Position numbers and translations under genes: made by a program. A stretch of DNA of 64,000 nt. Origin: Amycolatopsis sp. NBRC 101858. Its GTDB lineage: Bacteria; Actinomycetota; Actinomycetes; Mycobacteriales; Pseudonocardiaceae. Positions 45,373-53,281 of the stretch are shown here, piece after piece. Where the stretch lies: assembly GCF_030269325.1 (NCBI RefSeq), contig NZ_BSTD01000001.1:496001-560000 (forward strand). Direction: 5' to 3'. Each line of letters begins with the position of its first letter. The first letter of the stretch is position 1. Below the pieces are notes generated by a model. It did no database searches. It worked only from the letters and a program-made list of their open reading frames with translations, and was not told where the DNA came from.

Positions 45373-45396
45373 GAAGGTAATGGTTCCTTTACCTTC
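45373..45396. promoter_or_regulatory. Inverted repeat GAAGGTAA/TTACCTTC upstream of the P-loop gene
   Basis: Perfect 8-bp arms (45373-45380 and 45389-45396) with an 8-base gap, centred about 30 bases before the start at 45353. The AT-rich arms stand out in this GC-rich sequence and suggest an operator. The rest of the gap to 45635 shows no other feature I can support. Confidence 0.45.
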
Positions 45397-45635
45397 AACT
45401 CACGGAGAGTGATCAAGGCCGGCGCTGACTCGACCGTGCGGCCGGCGCCACCCGGAGAGACGCCTCGATGTCACGTCCCGTGCTCAGTGTCACCCACTCG
45501 CTTGAAAACCCATGCGCGCCAAGGCATTCGTCGTCCGGGAACCGCTTCGGGTGAAGATCGTCCGCATCCCTTCCCGGCGTCCGGATTTTCCCTATCTTCT
45601 GGAAGGGACGCACTGCTAGAACAGGGGAAATCGCC

Positions 45636-46058
45636 ATGACCCAGTCGCTGGAACTCCCGGTCCAGGAATTCTGTCTCGATTGGACGCTCACGGGCGACGA
45701 CGGTGGCCGGGTCGGGGTCACGCTCTCCGGGCAGGTCTCCCTGCTCGACAACAACCGGTTCTACAAGATCGACGGCGTCGTCTACGTCACCGAGGGTGAC
45801 ACCGACATCCGCGCGGTCGGGAACCCGTGCCTGTCCGTGCGGCGCAACGGCGTCGAGAAGACCGGGCGGCAGTGGGGCTGGGAGATGTGTTCGGCCCGCA
45901 AGCGCCTCGGCGCGCTGAACACGATGGAGGGCTACTTCGTCCGCACCGGTTACTGGGCGCCGGCCGACCGCGCCATCCAGCTGAGCCTCTGCGCCGAAAC
46001 CGGGTGGAGCCGGCGCAAGAGCTACAGCCCGCACGTCACCGTCCGGATGGTCGACTGA
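45636..46058 (+). CDS. Conserved-looking small protein of unknown function
   Basis: Soluble protein of 140 residues, family not recognised. It has no signal peptide or membrane segment. The sequence alternates in a way that predicts beta strands (GRVGVTLSGQVSLLDNNRFY; GDTDIRAVGNPCLSVRRNG) and has many aromatic residues and four Cys (CLDW, NPCLS, EMCSA, SLCAE). A lectin-like or small beta-barrel fold is possible. ATG 45636 has GGGGA at good distance. The 3' end overlaps the convergent Ser/Thr kinase gene by 23 bases. It appears to be monocistronic. Confidence 0.6.
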   Translation: MTQSLELPVQEFCLDWTLTGDDGGRVGVTLSGQVSLLDNNRFYKIDGVVYVTEGDTDIRAVGNPCLSVRRNGVEKTGRQWGWEMCSARKRLGALNTMEGYFVRTGYWAPADRAIQLSLCAETGWSRRKSYSPHVTVRMVD

Positions 46059-47994
46059 CCACTGTGGACGCCCGGCGCCGCGCCGCCGCGACCACCAGCC
46101 CGGCCGCGACAGCGCCCGCCACCGCGCACCCGGCGCCGTACCCCGGGGCCGGTTCGTGCACGCGCAGCACCGAAACGCACAGCCACGCGACCGCACCGAA
46201 CAGCAGGCCCAGCACCGGCCCGCCGACGAGCGCACCGCGCCACCGGTGGCCGTTGCGGATGGTCCGCAGCCCGGACTCGAGGTAGGCGAGCGCGAACAGC
46301 GCCAGGATGAGGCTGCCCGCGCCCATCGCGCTGGCCAGCGGGTGCTGGCTGGTGCGCAGCGTGAACGTCTGCGTGACCGGCCCGGTCCGCACCGTCGCCG
46401 TGACCGCGCCGCCGACGACCCACCGCGCGATCGCCGGCAGGGTGAGCTGCGCGGTGAAGCCGTTGCCCGCCGCTTTCGCGTCGGTCTCGGCCGAGCCGAG
46501 CGGGATCCCGGCCGCGGACAGCGTGAGCGCGACGGGACCCGGGTTGCCGGTGCCGGCCAGCACCAGGGGTTTGCTGAGGTCAACCTCGACCGGCGTCGTG
46601 ACGGGCTCGCTGCCGAGCAGCAACGTCGGGGACGCCTGGTGCGGCAGCTGCTCCGGGTTGAGCAGCGCGAGGACGACCAGCACGATCGCGGCCGCCGCCG
46701 CGGCCAGCCGTAGCCAAAGCACGGCCGCCTTCGAGGACGCCGACGGGCCGGAACCGTCCTCCGCCCAGCCGGAGTCGGGACCGCCGCCGGCCGAACCCGA
46801 GCCGCCCGGACCGCCGGACCAGCCATCGCCCGACCCGACACCCGAGCCGCCCGGCCCACCAGACCTGCCGTCGCCCGGCCCGGCCCCTGGCCCGCCGGAC
46901 CAGCCATCGCCCGGCCCGACACCCGAGCCGCCCGGACCGGCCCCCGGACCCCCGGCCGAGCCGGACCCCCAGCCGCCCGAGCCGGAACCCGTGTCGAGCG
47001 ATCCGCTCGGCGCGACCAGCGTCGCGTTCGGGCCCGACGGCCGCTGGACCGGCCGCGTCCGGGCCTCCCCCGGCGGCGCCGGCGCGGTGGGCGAGTTGAG
47101 CCCGGCGATCACCCGCGGCGTCAGGTGCAGCACCGGCACCCCGGACCGCTCGAGCCAGCCCGGCCCGTAGACGGCGGTCGCGGCCGCGGCCAGGTCGGCC
47201 GCGAAGGATTCCGCCTCGCGATAACGCGCATCGAGTTCACGCGCGAGGCTGCGCATGATCACGCCGGCGATCGGCATCGGGACGCCCGCGATCGGCCGCG
47301 GGTCGGTGAACATGTGCTGGCGCATCATGCTGATCGCGCCGCGCGTGTTGTCGAACGGCAGCTGCCGGGACAGCAGTTCGTAGAGCACCGTGCCGGCCGC
47401 GTAGACGTCGGCCGCCGGGCTCAGCGCGTTGCCCATCGCCTGCTCGGGCGCGATGTACGCCGGCGTGCCGAGGATCTCGCCCCCGTGCGTGACGAGCGTG
47501 GCGCCCTCGCTGATCACCCGCGCGATGCCGAAGTCCGCCACCTTCACCACGCCCTGCAGGTTGAACAGCAGGTTCCGCGGCTTGACGTCGAGGTGCAGCA
47601 CGCCGGCCCGGTGCGCCGCGTGCAGCCCGGCGAGCGTCGCCAGCCCGATCGCGCACGCCTGCTCGCCGCTGACGCCGCCGCCGTGGAACCGGCTGTGCAC
47701 GGTGCCGCCGTCGAGCCGTTCCATCACCAGCAGGTGCTCGCGGCCGGTGCGGACGTAGTCGTACACCGGCACGATGTGCGGGTGGTCCAGGCTGGCCAGC
47801 ACGCGGGCTTCGCGGTCGAACAGCTCGCTGGTCGTGGTGTGGTTGAGCACGTCCCAGGGCAGCTGCTTGATCGCGACGCTGCGCCCGAGCGTCCGGTGCG
47901 TCCCGGCGAAGACGACGCCCATGCCGCCTTCGCCGATCTCGGCGCCGATGTCGTACTGCGGGAGGGCGGCGACCAGCTCGGCCGGTGCGCTCAT
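46036..47994 (-). CDS. Membrane Ser/Thr protein kinase with extracellular and multi-pass C-terminal part
   Basis: Hanks-type kinase of 652 residues. The glycine loop is IGEGGMGVVFAG (20-31), followed by the catalytic Lys43 (AIKQ), the catalytic loop HLDVKPRNLL with Asp136 (Leu replaces the usual Arg of HRD), DFG at 154-156 and APE at 182-184. After ~300 residues comes a long Gly/Ser/Pro linker with repeated GDGWSGGPG-like blocks. Then follow a membrane segment, a beta-rich outer domain (LSKPLVLAGTGNPGPVALTL) and three further membrane segments. No PASTA repeats are present. ATG 47994 overlaps the upstream gene's stop (ATGA), so the partner membrane protein is co-made. The RD-to-LD change suggests altered activation-loop control. 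Confidence 0.88.
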   Translation of the reverse strand: MSAPAELVAALPQYDIGAEIGEGGMGVVFAGTHRTLGRSVAIKQLPWDVLNHTTTSELFDREARVLASLDHPHIVPVYDYVRTGREHLLVMERLDGGTVHSRFHGGGVSGEQACAIGLATLAGLHAAHRAGVLHLDVKPRNLLFNLQGVVKVADFGIARVISEGATLVTHGGEILGTPAYIAPEQAMGNALSPAADVYAAGTVLYELLSRQLPFDNTRGAISMMRQHMFTDPRPIAGVPMPIAGVIMRSLARELDARYREAESFAADLAAAATAVYGPGWLERSGVPVLHLTPRVIAGLNSPTAPAPPGEARTRPVQRPSGPNATLVAPSGSLDTGSGSGGWGSGSAGGPGAGPGGSGVGPGDGWSGGPGAGPGDGRSGGPGGSGVGSGDGWSGGPGGSGSAGGGPDSGWAEDGSGPSASSKAAVLWLRLAAAAAAIVLVVLALLNPEQLPHQASPTLLLGSEPVTTPVEVDLSKPLVLAGTGNPGPVALTLSAAGIPLGSAETDAKAAGNGFTAQLTLPAIARWVVGGAVTATVRTGPVTQTFTLRTSQHPLASAMGAGSLILALFALAYLESGLRTIRNGHRWRGALVGGPVLGLLFGAVAWLCVSVLRVHEPAPGYGAGCAVAGAVAAGLVVAAARRRASTVVSRPSGR

Positions 47995-48788
47995 CGGGTG
48001 AATTCCTGGCGCGGCGGGATCGGCATCCGGACGGTGGTGTCGCTCTCCGTGATCACCGGCGCCGGGGCCGGGTGCGGCGTCAGGTAGCCGAGGAGGAACG
48101 CGATCGCCGCGGCGCCCAGCACCAACGGGATCTCGATCGCCGGCTCCGGCGGGACCAGCCGCAGGACGGACAGCGTGATCACCGCGACCAGGCCGGTGCC
48201 GAACCCGGCGGGCAGGAACCGCAGGCCGCGGCGCCACCGGTTGGGGGCCAGCCGGTGCCGGGCGAGCGCGAGCAGCGCGCCCAGCCAGGCGAGGACGGTG
48301 AGCACGAGCATCGCCAGGCCGAAGACGCCGTAGACGGACCAGAAGGAGCCGCGGACGTCGGCGACCGTCGTCGCCTCGCCGAGCGTGGCGCGCTGGGCGT
48401 CGAGCAGCTCGACCGACGACGGCAGCAGCCCGGTCGCCTGCCCGGCGAGGTCGCCGAGGTCCAGCACGAACGTCCGGGTGATCGAGCCCCGCGCGGGCAC
48501 TTCGAACGGCGCGGTCGTGTCGTAGGCGAAGAAGGTGAGGGCGAGCGCGACGCCGGAGAGCCGCACGCTGCGGACCTTCACCGGGGCGGCGCCGGAGTTG
48601 GTGGCCACGACCTGCAGCTCGACCTGCTTGGCCGGGTCGATCGGGACCGTGGCGTCGGCGATCGGCCGCCGGTCGATCGACACCTGCACGCCGAGCTCGC
48701 CGGACCCGGACTGCGCCGACGCCGGCGGCGCGCCGAGCAGCACCCCGCACAAACCCAACGCAACCCCCGCCGCGATGACACGTCCCAT
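47991..48788 (-). CDS. Exported membrane-anchored protein, partner of the Ser/Thr kinase
   Basis: Protein of 265 residues, family not recognised. The signal peptide is about 1-25 (ASA), then comes an Ig-like beta domain (about 28-145: QVSIDRRPIADATVPIDPAKQ split, VVATNSGAAPVKVRSVRL). Three hydrophobic segments follow (about 152-175, 195-215, 220-240) and a short cytoplasmic tail. The outer domain resembles the beta domain of the kinase that follows, hinting that the two interact or share origin. The stop overlaps the kinase start. ATG 48788 has GGGGAT upstream. It probably modulates or anchors the kinase. Confidence 0.68.
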   Translation of the reverse strand: MGRVIAAGVALGLCGVLLGAPPASAQSGSGELGVQVSIDRRPIADATVPIDPAKQVELQVVATNSGAAPVKVRSVRLSGVALALTFFAYDTTAPFEVPARGSITRTFVLDLGDLAGQATGLLPSSVELLDAQRATLGEATTVADVRGSFWSVYGVFGLAMLVLTVLAWLGALLALARHRLAPNRWRRGLRFLPAGFGTGLVAVITLSVLRLVPPEPAIEIPLVLGAAAIAFLLGYLTPHPAPAPVITESDTTVRMPIPPRQEFTR

Positions 48789-48862
48789 TGGGCATCCCCT
48801 ACTTGCGTAATCCGACTGGTCCGGAATGCTACAGCGAGCACACACCGGGGAGGGACGACTCA

Positions 48863-49735
48863 ATGCGATTCGTGGTTCGGCTGTTTTTCGGCGCCGTGGC
48901 CGGAGCGATACTCCTGCTCACCCTCGCCGGTACAGGTAATGCACAGGTTCCGCCATCAGTTGGTTTGAAACCGTCGAGCGGACCGGCGGGCAGTTCGTTC
49001 ACCATTTCCTGGAATGGATTCCCGGCCTGCCGGATCATCAATTTCACCTGGGCCGGCACCGCACTCGGTTCGAAGGTCGCCCCGGCGACCAGCGGGCAGT
49101 TCCCGACAGCCGTGCCCACGGGTGCGAAGCCGGGCTCCTACACGGTCACCGCGACCTGCACGAGCCAGAAGCAGACCGCCAGCGGCACCTTCGTGGTCAC
49201 CGGAGTCACCACGACCACCCCGCCGCCGGTGACCACCACCCCGGTCACGCCGCCGGTCACCACGCGCCCGTCCAAGCCCAGCATCACCACGACCCCGCCG
49301 ACCACGACCACCACCACCCCGCCGACCACCACGAGCACGCCGCCGACGTCCACCACGCCGACCACTCCCGGCACCCCGACCACCACCAGCACCGAGCCCA
49401 AGCCCGGTGAACTGGTGCTCGACCGGCCGAGCGTCCAGCCCGGGGACGAGCTGTCGGCGTCCGGGAAGGGCTGCGAGCCGAGCCGGATGGTCACCCTGAC
49501 CTCCGACGGGATGGAGGTCGGCTCCGCCTACGCGGACAGCTCCGGCGCCTTCACCGCGCCGGTCGAGTTCACGCGGATCGAGGCGGGGCGGCACACCGTC
49601 ATCGCCGAGTGCGGGGTGCGGCTGACCGGTGCGGTCGACCAGGTCGTCACGCGGTCGTCCGGCGGGCAGACCGGGACGCTGGTCATCCTCGTGTTCTTCG
49701 TGCTCGCCGGCATGACAGCGATCCGCTTCCGCTGA
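48863..49735 (+). CDS. Surface protein with two Ig-like domains, Thr/Pro stalk and C-terminal anchor
   Basis: Exported protein of 290 residues. The signal peptide is about 1-27. An Ig/TIG-like domain (VGLKPSSGPAGSSFTISWNG to about 115) is joined to a ~70-residue Thr/Pro-rich stalk (TTTTPPP, PPTTTTTTPP). A second Ig-like domain follows (LVLDRPSVQPGDELSASGKG), then a C-terminal membrane segment ending RFR. The design is that of a wall-spanning surface protein. It is divergent from the kinase operon across 74 bases, so the three genes probably form one envelope-sensing unit. GGGGAGGGA precedes ATG 48863. Confidence 0.75.
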   Translation: MRFVVRLFFGAVAGAILLLTLAGTGNAQVPPSVGLKPSSGPAGSSFTISWNGFPACRIINFTWAGTALGSKVAPATSGQFPTAVPTGAKPGSYTVTATCTSQKQTASGTFVVTGVTTTTPPPVTTTPVTPPVTTRPSKPSITTTPPTTTTTTPPTTTSTPPTSTTPTTPGTPTTTSTEPKPGELVLDRPSVQPGDELSASGKGCEPSRMVTLTSDGMEVGSAYADSSGAFTAPVEFTRIEAGRHTVIAECGVRLTGAVDQVVTRSSGGQTGTLVILVFFVLAGMTAIRFR

Positions 49736-49742
49736 CCTCCGG

Positions 49743-49800
49743 TTGACATGCAGCCGTTCGGCTGCCTATCGTGCATAGGCAGCCGATTGGCTGCATGTCA
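49743..49800 (+). promoter_or_regulatory. Promoter with twin palindromic operators before the ArsR-SRPBCC gene
   Basis: TTGACA (49743-49748) and TATCGT (49767-49772) with an 18-base spacer form a good promoter. Operator 1, GCAGCCGTTCGGCTGC (49750-49765), fills the spacer. Operator 2, GCAGCCGATTGGCTGC (49779-49794), is centred 29 bases downstream. The whole region is itself an inverted repeat of two 26-base arms (49744-49769 and 49775-49800) with two mismatches. The ArsR protein encoded next is the likely repressor. Confidence 0.8.
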
Positions 49801-49814
49801 GGCAGGAAGGCCCG

Positions 49815-50597
49815 ATGGACGAGGTGTTCAAGGCGCTGGCCGACCCCAGCCGCCGTCAGCTGCTGGACGTGCTCAACGAGCGCAACGGCCAGACCCTGCG
49901 CGAACTGTGCGCGGGGCTGGAGATGGCCCGCCAGTCGGTGAGCAAGCACCTGGCCGTGCTCGAGGCGGCCGGGCTGGTCACGACGACCTGGCGCGGCCGC
50001 GAAAAGCTGCACCACCTCGACGCCGCGCCGATCAACGCGATCGCCGAGCGCTGGATGACCCGCTTCGACCGGCAGCGGGCCGGCGCGCTGGCCGATCTGA
50101 AACGAGCCCTGGAGTCCGAACCCATGAACGAATTCGCGTACACCACCCATATCGGCACGACCCCGGAAAAGCTCTGGCAAGCGCTTACCGAACCGGCGTT
50201 CACCCGGCAGTACTGGGGTGTCGCCTTCGAAACCGACTGGAAAAAGGGATCGCCGATGGTCTGGGCGGAAAGCGGCGCGAAAACGAGCCACCCCGACCAG
50301 GTCGTCCTCGAATCGGACCCGTACCGCCGTCTTTCCTACACCTGGCACACGTTCACCGAAGAATGGGCGAAGGGAAACGGAATCGACGCCGAAACCTTGG
50401 CGAAACTGCAGCGGGAAGGCCGCTCGAAGGTCACCTTCACGCTCGAACCGCAAGGGGAAACCGTGAAGCTGACGGTGCTGCACGACGGTTTCGAGCCCGG
50501 CAGCACGGTCATGGCGATGTGCAGCCAGGGCTGGCCCGCGCTGCTCTCGAGCCTGAAGACGCTGCTGGAGACCGGGTCTCCGCTGCCCGGAGCGTAA
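49815..50597 (+). CDS. ArsR-family regulator fused to an SRPBCC (AHSA1-like) domain
   Basis: Fusion of 260 residues. Residues 1-100 form an ArsR winged helix (FKALADPSRRQLLDVLNER, MARQSVSKHLAVLEAAGLV) without obvious metal-binding Cys. From about 110 an SRPBCC/Bet v1-like domain follows (YTTHIGTTPEKLWQALTEP, then VLHDGFEPGS and GWPALLSSLKTLLETG). In other genomes these are often two adjacent genes. The second domain usually binds a hydrophobic ligand, so the protein may be a one-component sensor. It is almost certainly autoregulated through the twin palindromes. A weak 7-bp hairpin (50636-50642 with 50661-50667) lies after the stop. Confidence 0.88.
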   Translation: MDEVFKALADPSRRQLLDVLNERNGQTLRELCAGLEMARQSVSKHLAVLEAAGLVTTTWRGREKLHHLDAAPINAIAERWMTRFDRQRAGALADLKRALESEPMNEFAYTTHIGTTPEKLWQALTEPAFTRQYWGVAFETDWKKGSPMVWAESGAKTSHPDQVVLESDPYRRLSYTWHTFTEEWAKGNGIDAETLAKLQREGRSKVTFTLEPQGETVKLTVLHDGFEPGSTVMAMCSQGWPALLSSLKTLLETGSPLPGA

Positions 50598-50789
50598 CCA
50601 ACCGGACGAACCTTCCCAACCAGACAGATCTGGCACACGAAATCGTCTGATTTCTCCCCCTTTCGTGGGCGCCGGGCTGAAGTCCCGGTGAATTCCCTCC
50701 TCTCGACGGCATCCGATGCGGTTTTTCGGGCGATAGGCTCGCATAATCCGTGACCGGTGATGGTCCGATCGAGTGACGGGAGAGTGTGC

Positions 50790-51959
50790 GTGCCGGGGTC
50801 AGTGCGTAGCCGCTGGATCGTGGCGGCCGTGGTCGTGGCCGTCGCGGCGGGCGCCGTCGCGGCGTTCTGGCCGGACAGCGCGGCCGCCGGCGACCCGGAG
50901 ATCGCGGTGTCGCGCTCGGCGTGCGGCACCGGCTGGTCGGACCCGAAGCCCGGGCCGCAGACGTTCCGCCTGCACAACACCGGGTCGGTGACCGCCGAGG
51001 TCGACCTGATCGACCCGGCGACCGGGGTGATCTACGGCGAGGTCGAGGGCCTCGGCGCGGCGACCACCCGGCCGTTGCAGGTCAACCTCGGCAACGGCAG
51101 CTACGCGTTCCGCTGCCTGCCGGAGGACGCGGGCGCGATCGTCGGACCGGCGGTGCAGGTCAGCGGCGGAGCCGAGCGGACCGGGCCGGGCGTCGCGCCG
51201 GTGACGCACAACGACCTGCTCGGGCCGCTCAAGGCCTACCAGCAGCACGTCACGACGGGGCTCGGCGAGCTGGTCGCGAACACGGGCGCGCTGAAGAACG
51301 CGATCCACGGCGGCGACCGTTCGGTGAGCGAGGCGGCCTGGCTGACCGCGCACCTGACGTACGAGCGGCTGGGCGCGGCGTACGACGCGTTCGGTGACTC
51401 CGACGGCGCGCTCAACGGCACCGCCGACGGCCTCCCGAACGGCACGTCGGACGAGGGGTTCACCGGCTTCCACCGCCTCGAGCAGGGCCTGTGGCACAAC
51501 GAGGACCTGGGCGCGCTCGGGGCGGTGGCCGACCGGCTGGACACCGACGCCCGCGCGCTGCAGGCGTCGTTCGCCGACAGCCAGGTCGACGGCAACGACC
51601 TGGGCCTGCGTGCGCACGAGATCATGGAAAACACGCTGCAGTTCGAGCTGACGGGCCGCACGGACTACGGCAGCGCGACCAACCTGGCCACGGCCCGCGC
51701 CAACCTCGACGGAACGCGCGCGGTGCTGGACGTCCTCCGGCCGCTGCTGGCGCCGAGGTACCCGGATCTGTCCAAGGTGGACAGCTGGCTGACCCGCACC
51801 CAGACCACTTTGGACGCGGCCCACCGCCCGGACGGCACCTGGACCCCGCTGGCGCAGTTGCCGCTGAAGGAGAGGCAGAAGCTGAACGCGGACGTGAGCG
51901 AGCTGACGGAGCTGCTGGCCCCGATCGCGGCGATCGCCGAGCCGAGGAGGGTTTCGTGA
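50790..51959 (+). CDS. efeO: Iron-uptake protein EfeO (cupredoxin-imelysin)
   Basis: Exported protein of 389 residues. An N-terminal membrane anchor or signal ([19 protein letters not shown]) is followed by a cupredoxin-like domain (about 35-130) and an M75 imelysin domain with the hallmark [10 protein letters not shown] (HxxE). EfeO binds ferrous/ferric iron outside the membrane in the EfeUOB system, which works at low pH or low iron. GTG 50790 follows GGGAGAG; upstream starts at 50757/50760 would add about ten residues. A CATAAT at 50742-50747 may be the -10. The next gene is efeB; no efeU permease gene is present in the window. Confidence 0.9.
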   Translation: MPGSVRSRWIVAAVVVAVAAGAVAAFWPDSAAAGDPEIAVSRSACGTGWSDPKPGPQTFRLHNTGSVTAEVDLIDPATGVIYGEVEGLGAATTRPLQVNLGNGSYAFRCLPEDAGAIVGPAVQVSGGAERTGPGVAPVTHNDLLGPLKAYQQHVTTGLGELVANTGALKNAIHGGDRSVSEAAWLTAHLTYERLGAAYDAFGDSDGALNGTADGLPNGTSDEGFTGFHRLEQGLWHNEDLGALGAVADRLDTDARALQASFADSQVDGNDLGLRAHEIMENTLQFELTGRTDYGSATNLATARANLDGTRAVLDVLRPLLAPRYPDLSKVDSWLTRTQTTLDAAHRPDGTWTPLAQLPLKERQKLNADVSELTELLAPIAAIAEPRRVS

Positions 51960-52017
51960 TGGGCCACGCCGCCGCGATCGGCCGCACCGCCGTCACCACC
52001 CGGCCGGGGAGGGTCTC

Positions 52018-53250
52018 GTGAGCGACCAGCCTCGCTGTCCCGTGCCGCACCCCACCGGCGTCCCCCGGCGCTCCTTCCTGCGCCGCGCCGCCATGGGCGC
52101 CGGCCTTACCGTTGCCGCCGGGGCCGGGCTCGGGGCCTCCGCCGCCGTCACCGATGGCGCCTCCCCCGTTGCCTTCCACGGCAAGAACCAGGCCGCCATC
52201 CTGCGGACCCCGCCCACCCAGACCATCGTCGCCTCCTTCGATGTCGTCGCCGAGTCCAAAGCCGAACTCGCCGATCTCTTCCGCGCGATCACCGAGCGGG
52301 CGCGGTTCCTCACCGGTGGCGGGGCGCCCGCCGCGCTCGGGATCACCGCGCCGCCCGCCGACTCCGGTGTTCTCGGGCCCGTGGTGCCCGGTGGGGACCT
52401 GGGCGTGATCCTCGGCGCCGGTGCGTCGCTGTTCGACGACCGGTTCGGCCTCGCGAAGCTCAAGCCCGCCAAGCTGAAGCCGATGACGACGTTCGCGAAC
52501 GACGCCCTCGACCCCGCCCAGTGCCACGGCGACCTCAGCCTCACGCTGTCCGCGAACTCCACCGACACCGTCCTGCACGCGCTGCGCGACATCGCCCGCG
52601 CGACCCGCGGCGGCATGCAGCTGCGCTGGAAGCTCAACGGCTTCAGCTCCCCGCCGCGCCCGGCCGGGACCCCGCGGAACCTGATGGGCTTCAAGGACGG
52701 CACCGCGAACCCGGAGGAAGCCGACTTCGACCGTCTCGTGTGGACGTCCGCACCAGGCGAACCCGCCTGGGCCGCCGGGGGCAGCTACCAGGTCGTCCGG
52801 CTGATCCGGATGCTCGTCGAGTTCTGGGACCGGGTTTCGCTGGCCGAGCAGGAGAACATGTTCGGCCGCCGCCGCGACACCGGCGCCCCGCTCGACGGCA
52901 CCGAGGAGACCGACGTCCCCCGCTACGCCGACGACCCCGTCGGCACCGTGATCCCGCTGACCAGCCACATCCGGAAAGCCAACCCGCGCACGCCGGAAAC
53001 CGACGCCAGCCGGATCCTGCGCCGCGCGGTGAACTACGACCGCGGTGTCGACAGCAACGGCAACCTCGACATGGGCCTGATCTTCGTCTGCTACCAGCAG
53101 GACCTGGAGCGCCAGTTCGAGGCGGTCCAGACGCGGCTGGCCGACGAACCCCTGACCGACTACATCTCCCCGTTCGGCGGCGGCTACTTCTTCGCGCTGC
53201 CCGGCGTCACCGGGCCGGATGACCACTTCGGCCGCTCTTTGCTCGCCTGA
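52018..53250 (+). CDS. efeB: Dye-decolourising haem peroxidase EfeB
   Basis: Tat-exported Dyp-type peroxidase of 410 residues. The Tat motif [11 protein letters not shown] is followed by a hydrophobic stretch. The GxxDG-type distal motif is seen in [10 protein letters not shown], and later conserved segments are [25 protein letters not shown] (shown here as its start) and [19 protein letters not shown]. It works with EfeO in iron acquisition, either as peroxidase or by haem deferration. GTG 52018 follows GGGAGGG. It lies 58 bases after efeO, and the two gene junctions share a similar GGAGGGT-TCGTGA sequence. A phosphoesterase gene follows 31 bases later. Confidence 0.92.
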   Translation: MSDQPRCPVPHPTGVPRRSFLRRAAMGAGLTVAAGAGLGASAAVTDGASPVAFHGKNQAAILRTPPTQTIVASFDVVAESKAELADLFRAITERARFLTGGGAPAALGITAPPADSGVLGPVVPGGDLGVILGAGASLFDDRFGLAKLKPAKLKPMTTFANDALDPAQCHGDLSLTLSANSTDTVLHALRDIARATRGGMQLRWKLNGFSSPPRPAGTPRNLMGFKDGTANPEEADFDRLVWTSAPGEPAWAAGGSYQVVRLIRMLVEFWDRVSLAEQENMFGRRRDTGAPLDGTEETDVPRYADDPVGTVIPLTSHIRKANPRTPETDASRILRRAVNYDRGVDSNGNLDMGLIFVCYQQDLERQFEAVQTRLADEPLTDYISPFGGGYFFALPGVTGPDDHFGRSLLA

Positions 53251-53281
53251 CCCGGCGAACCCACCACGAAAGGAATCCACT

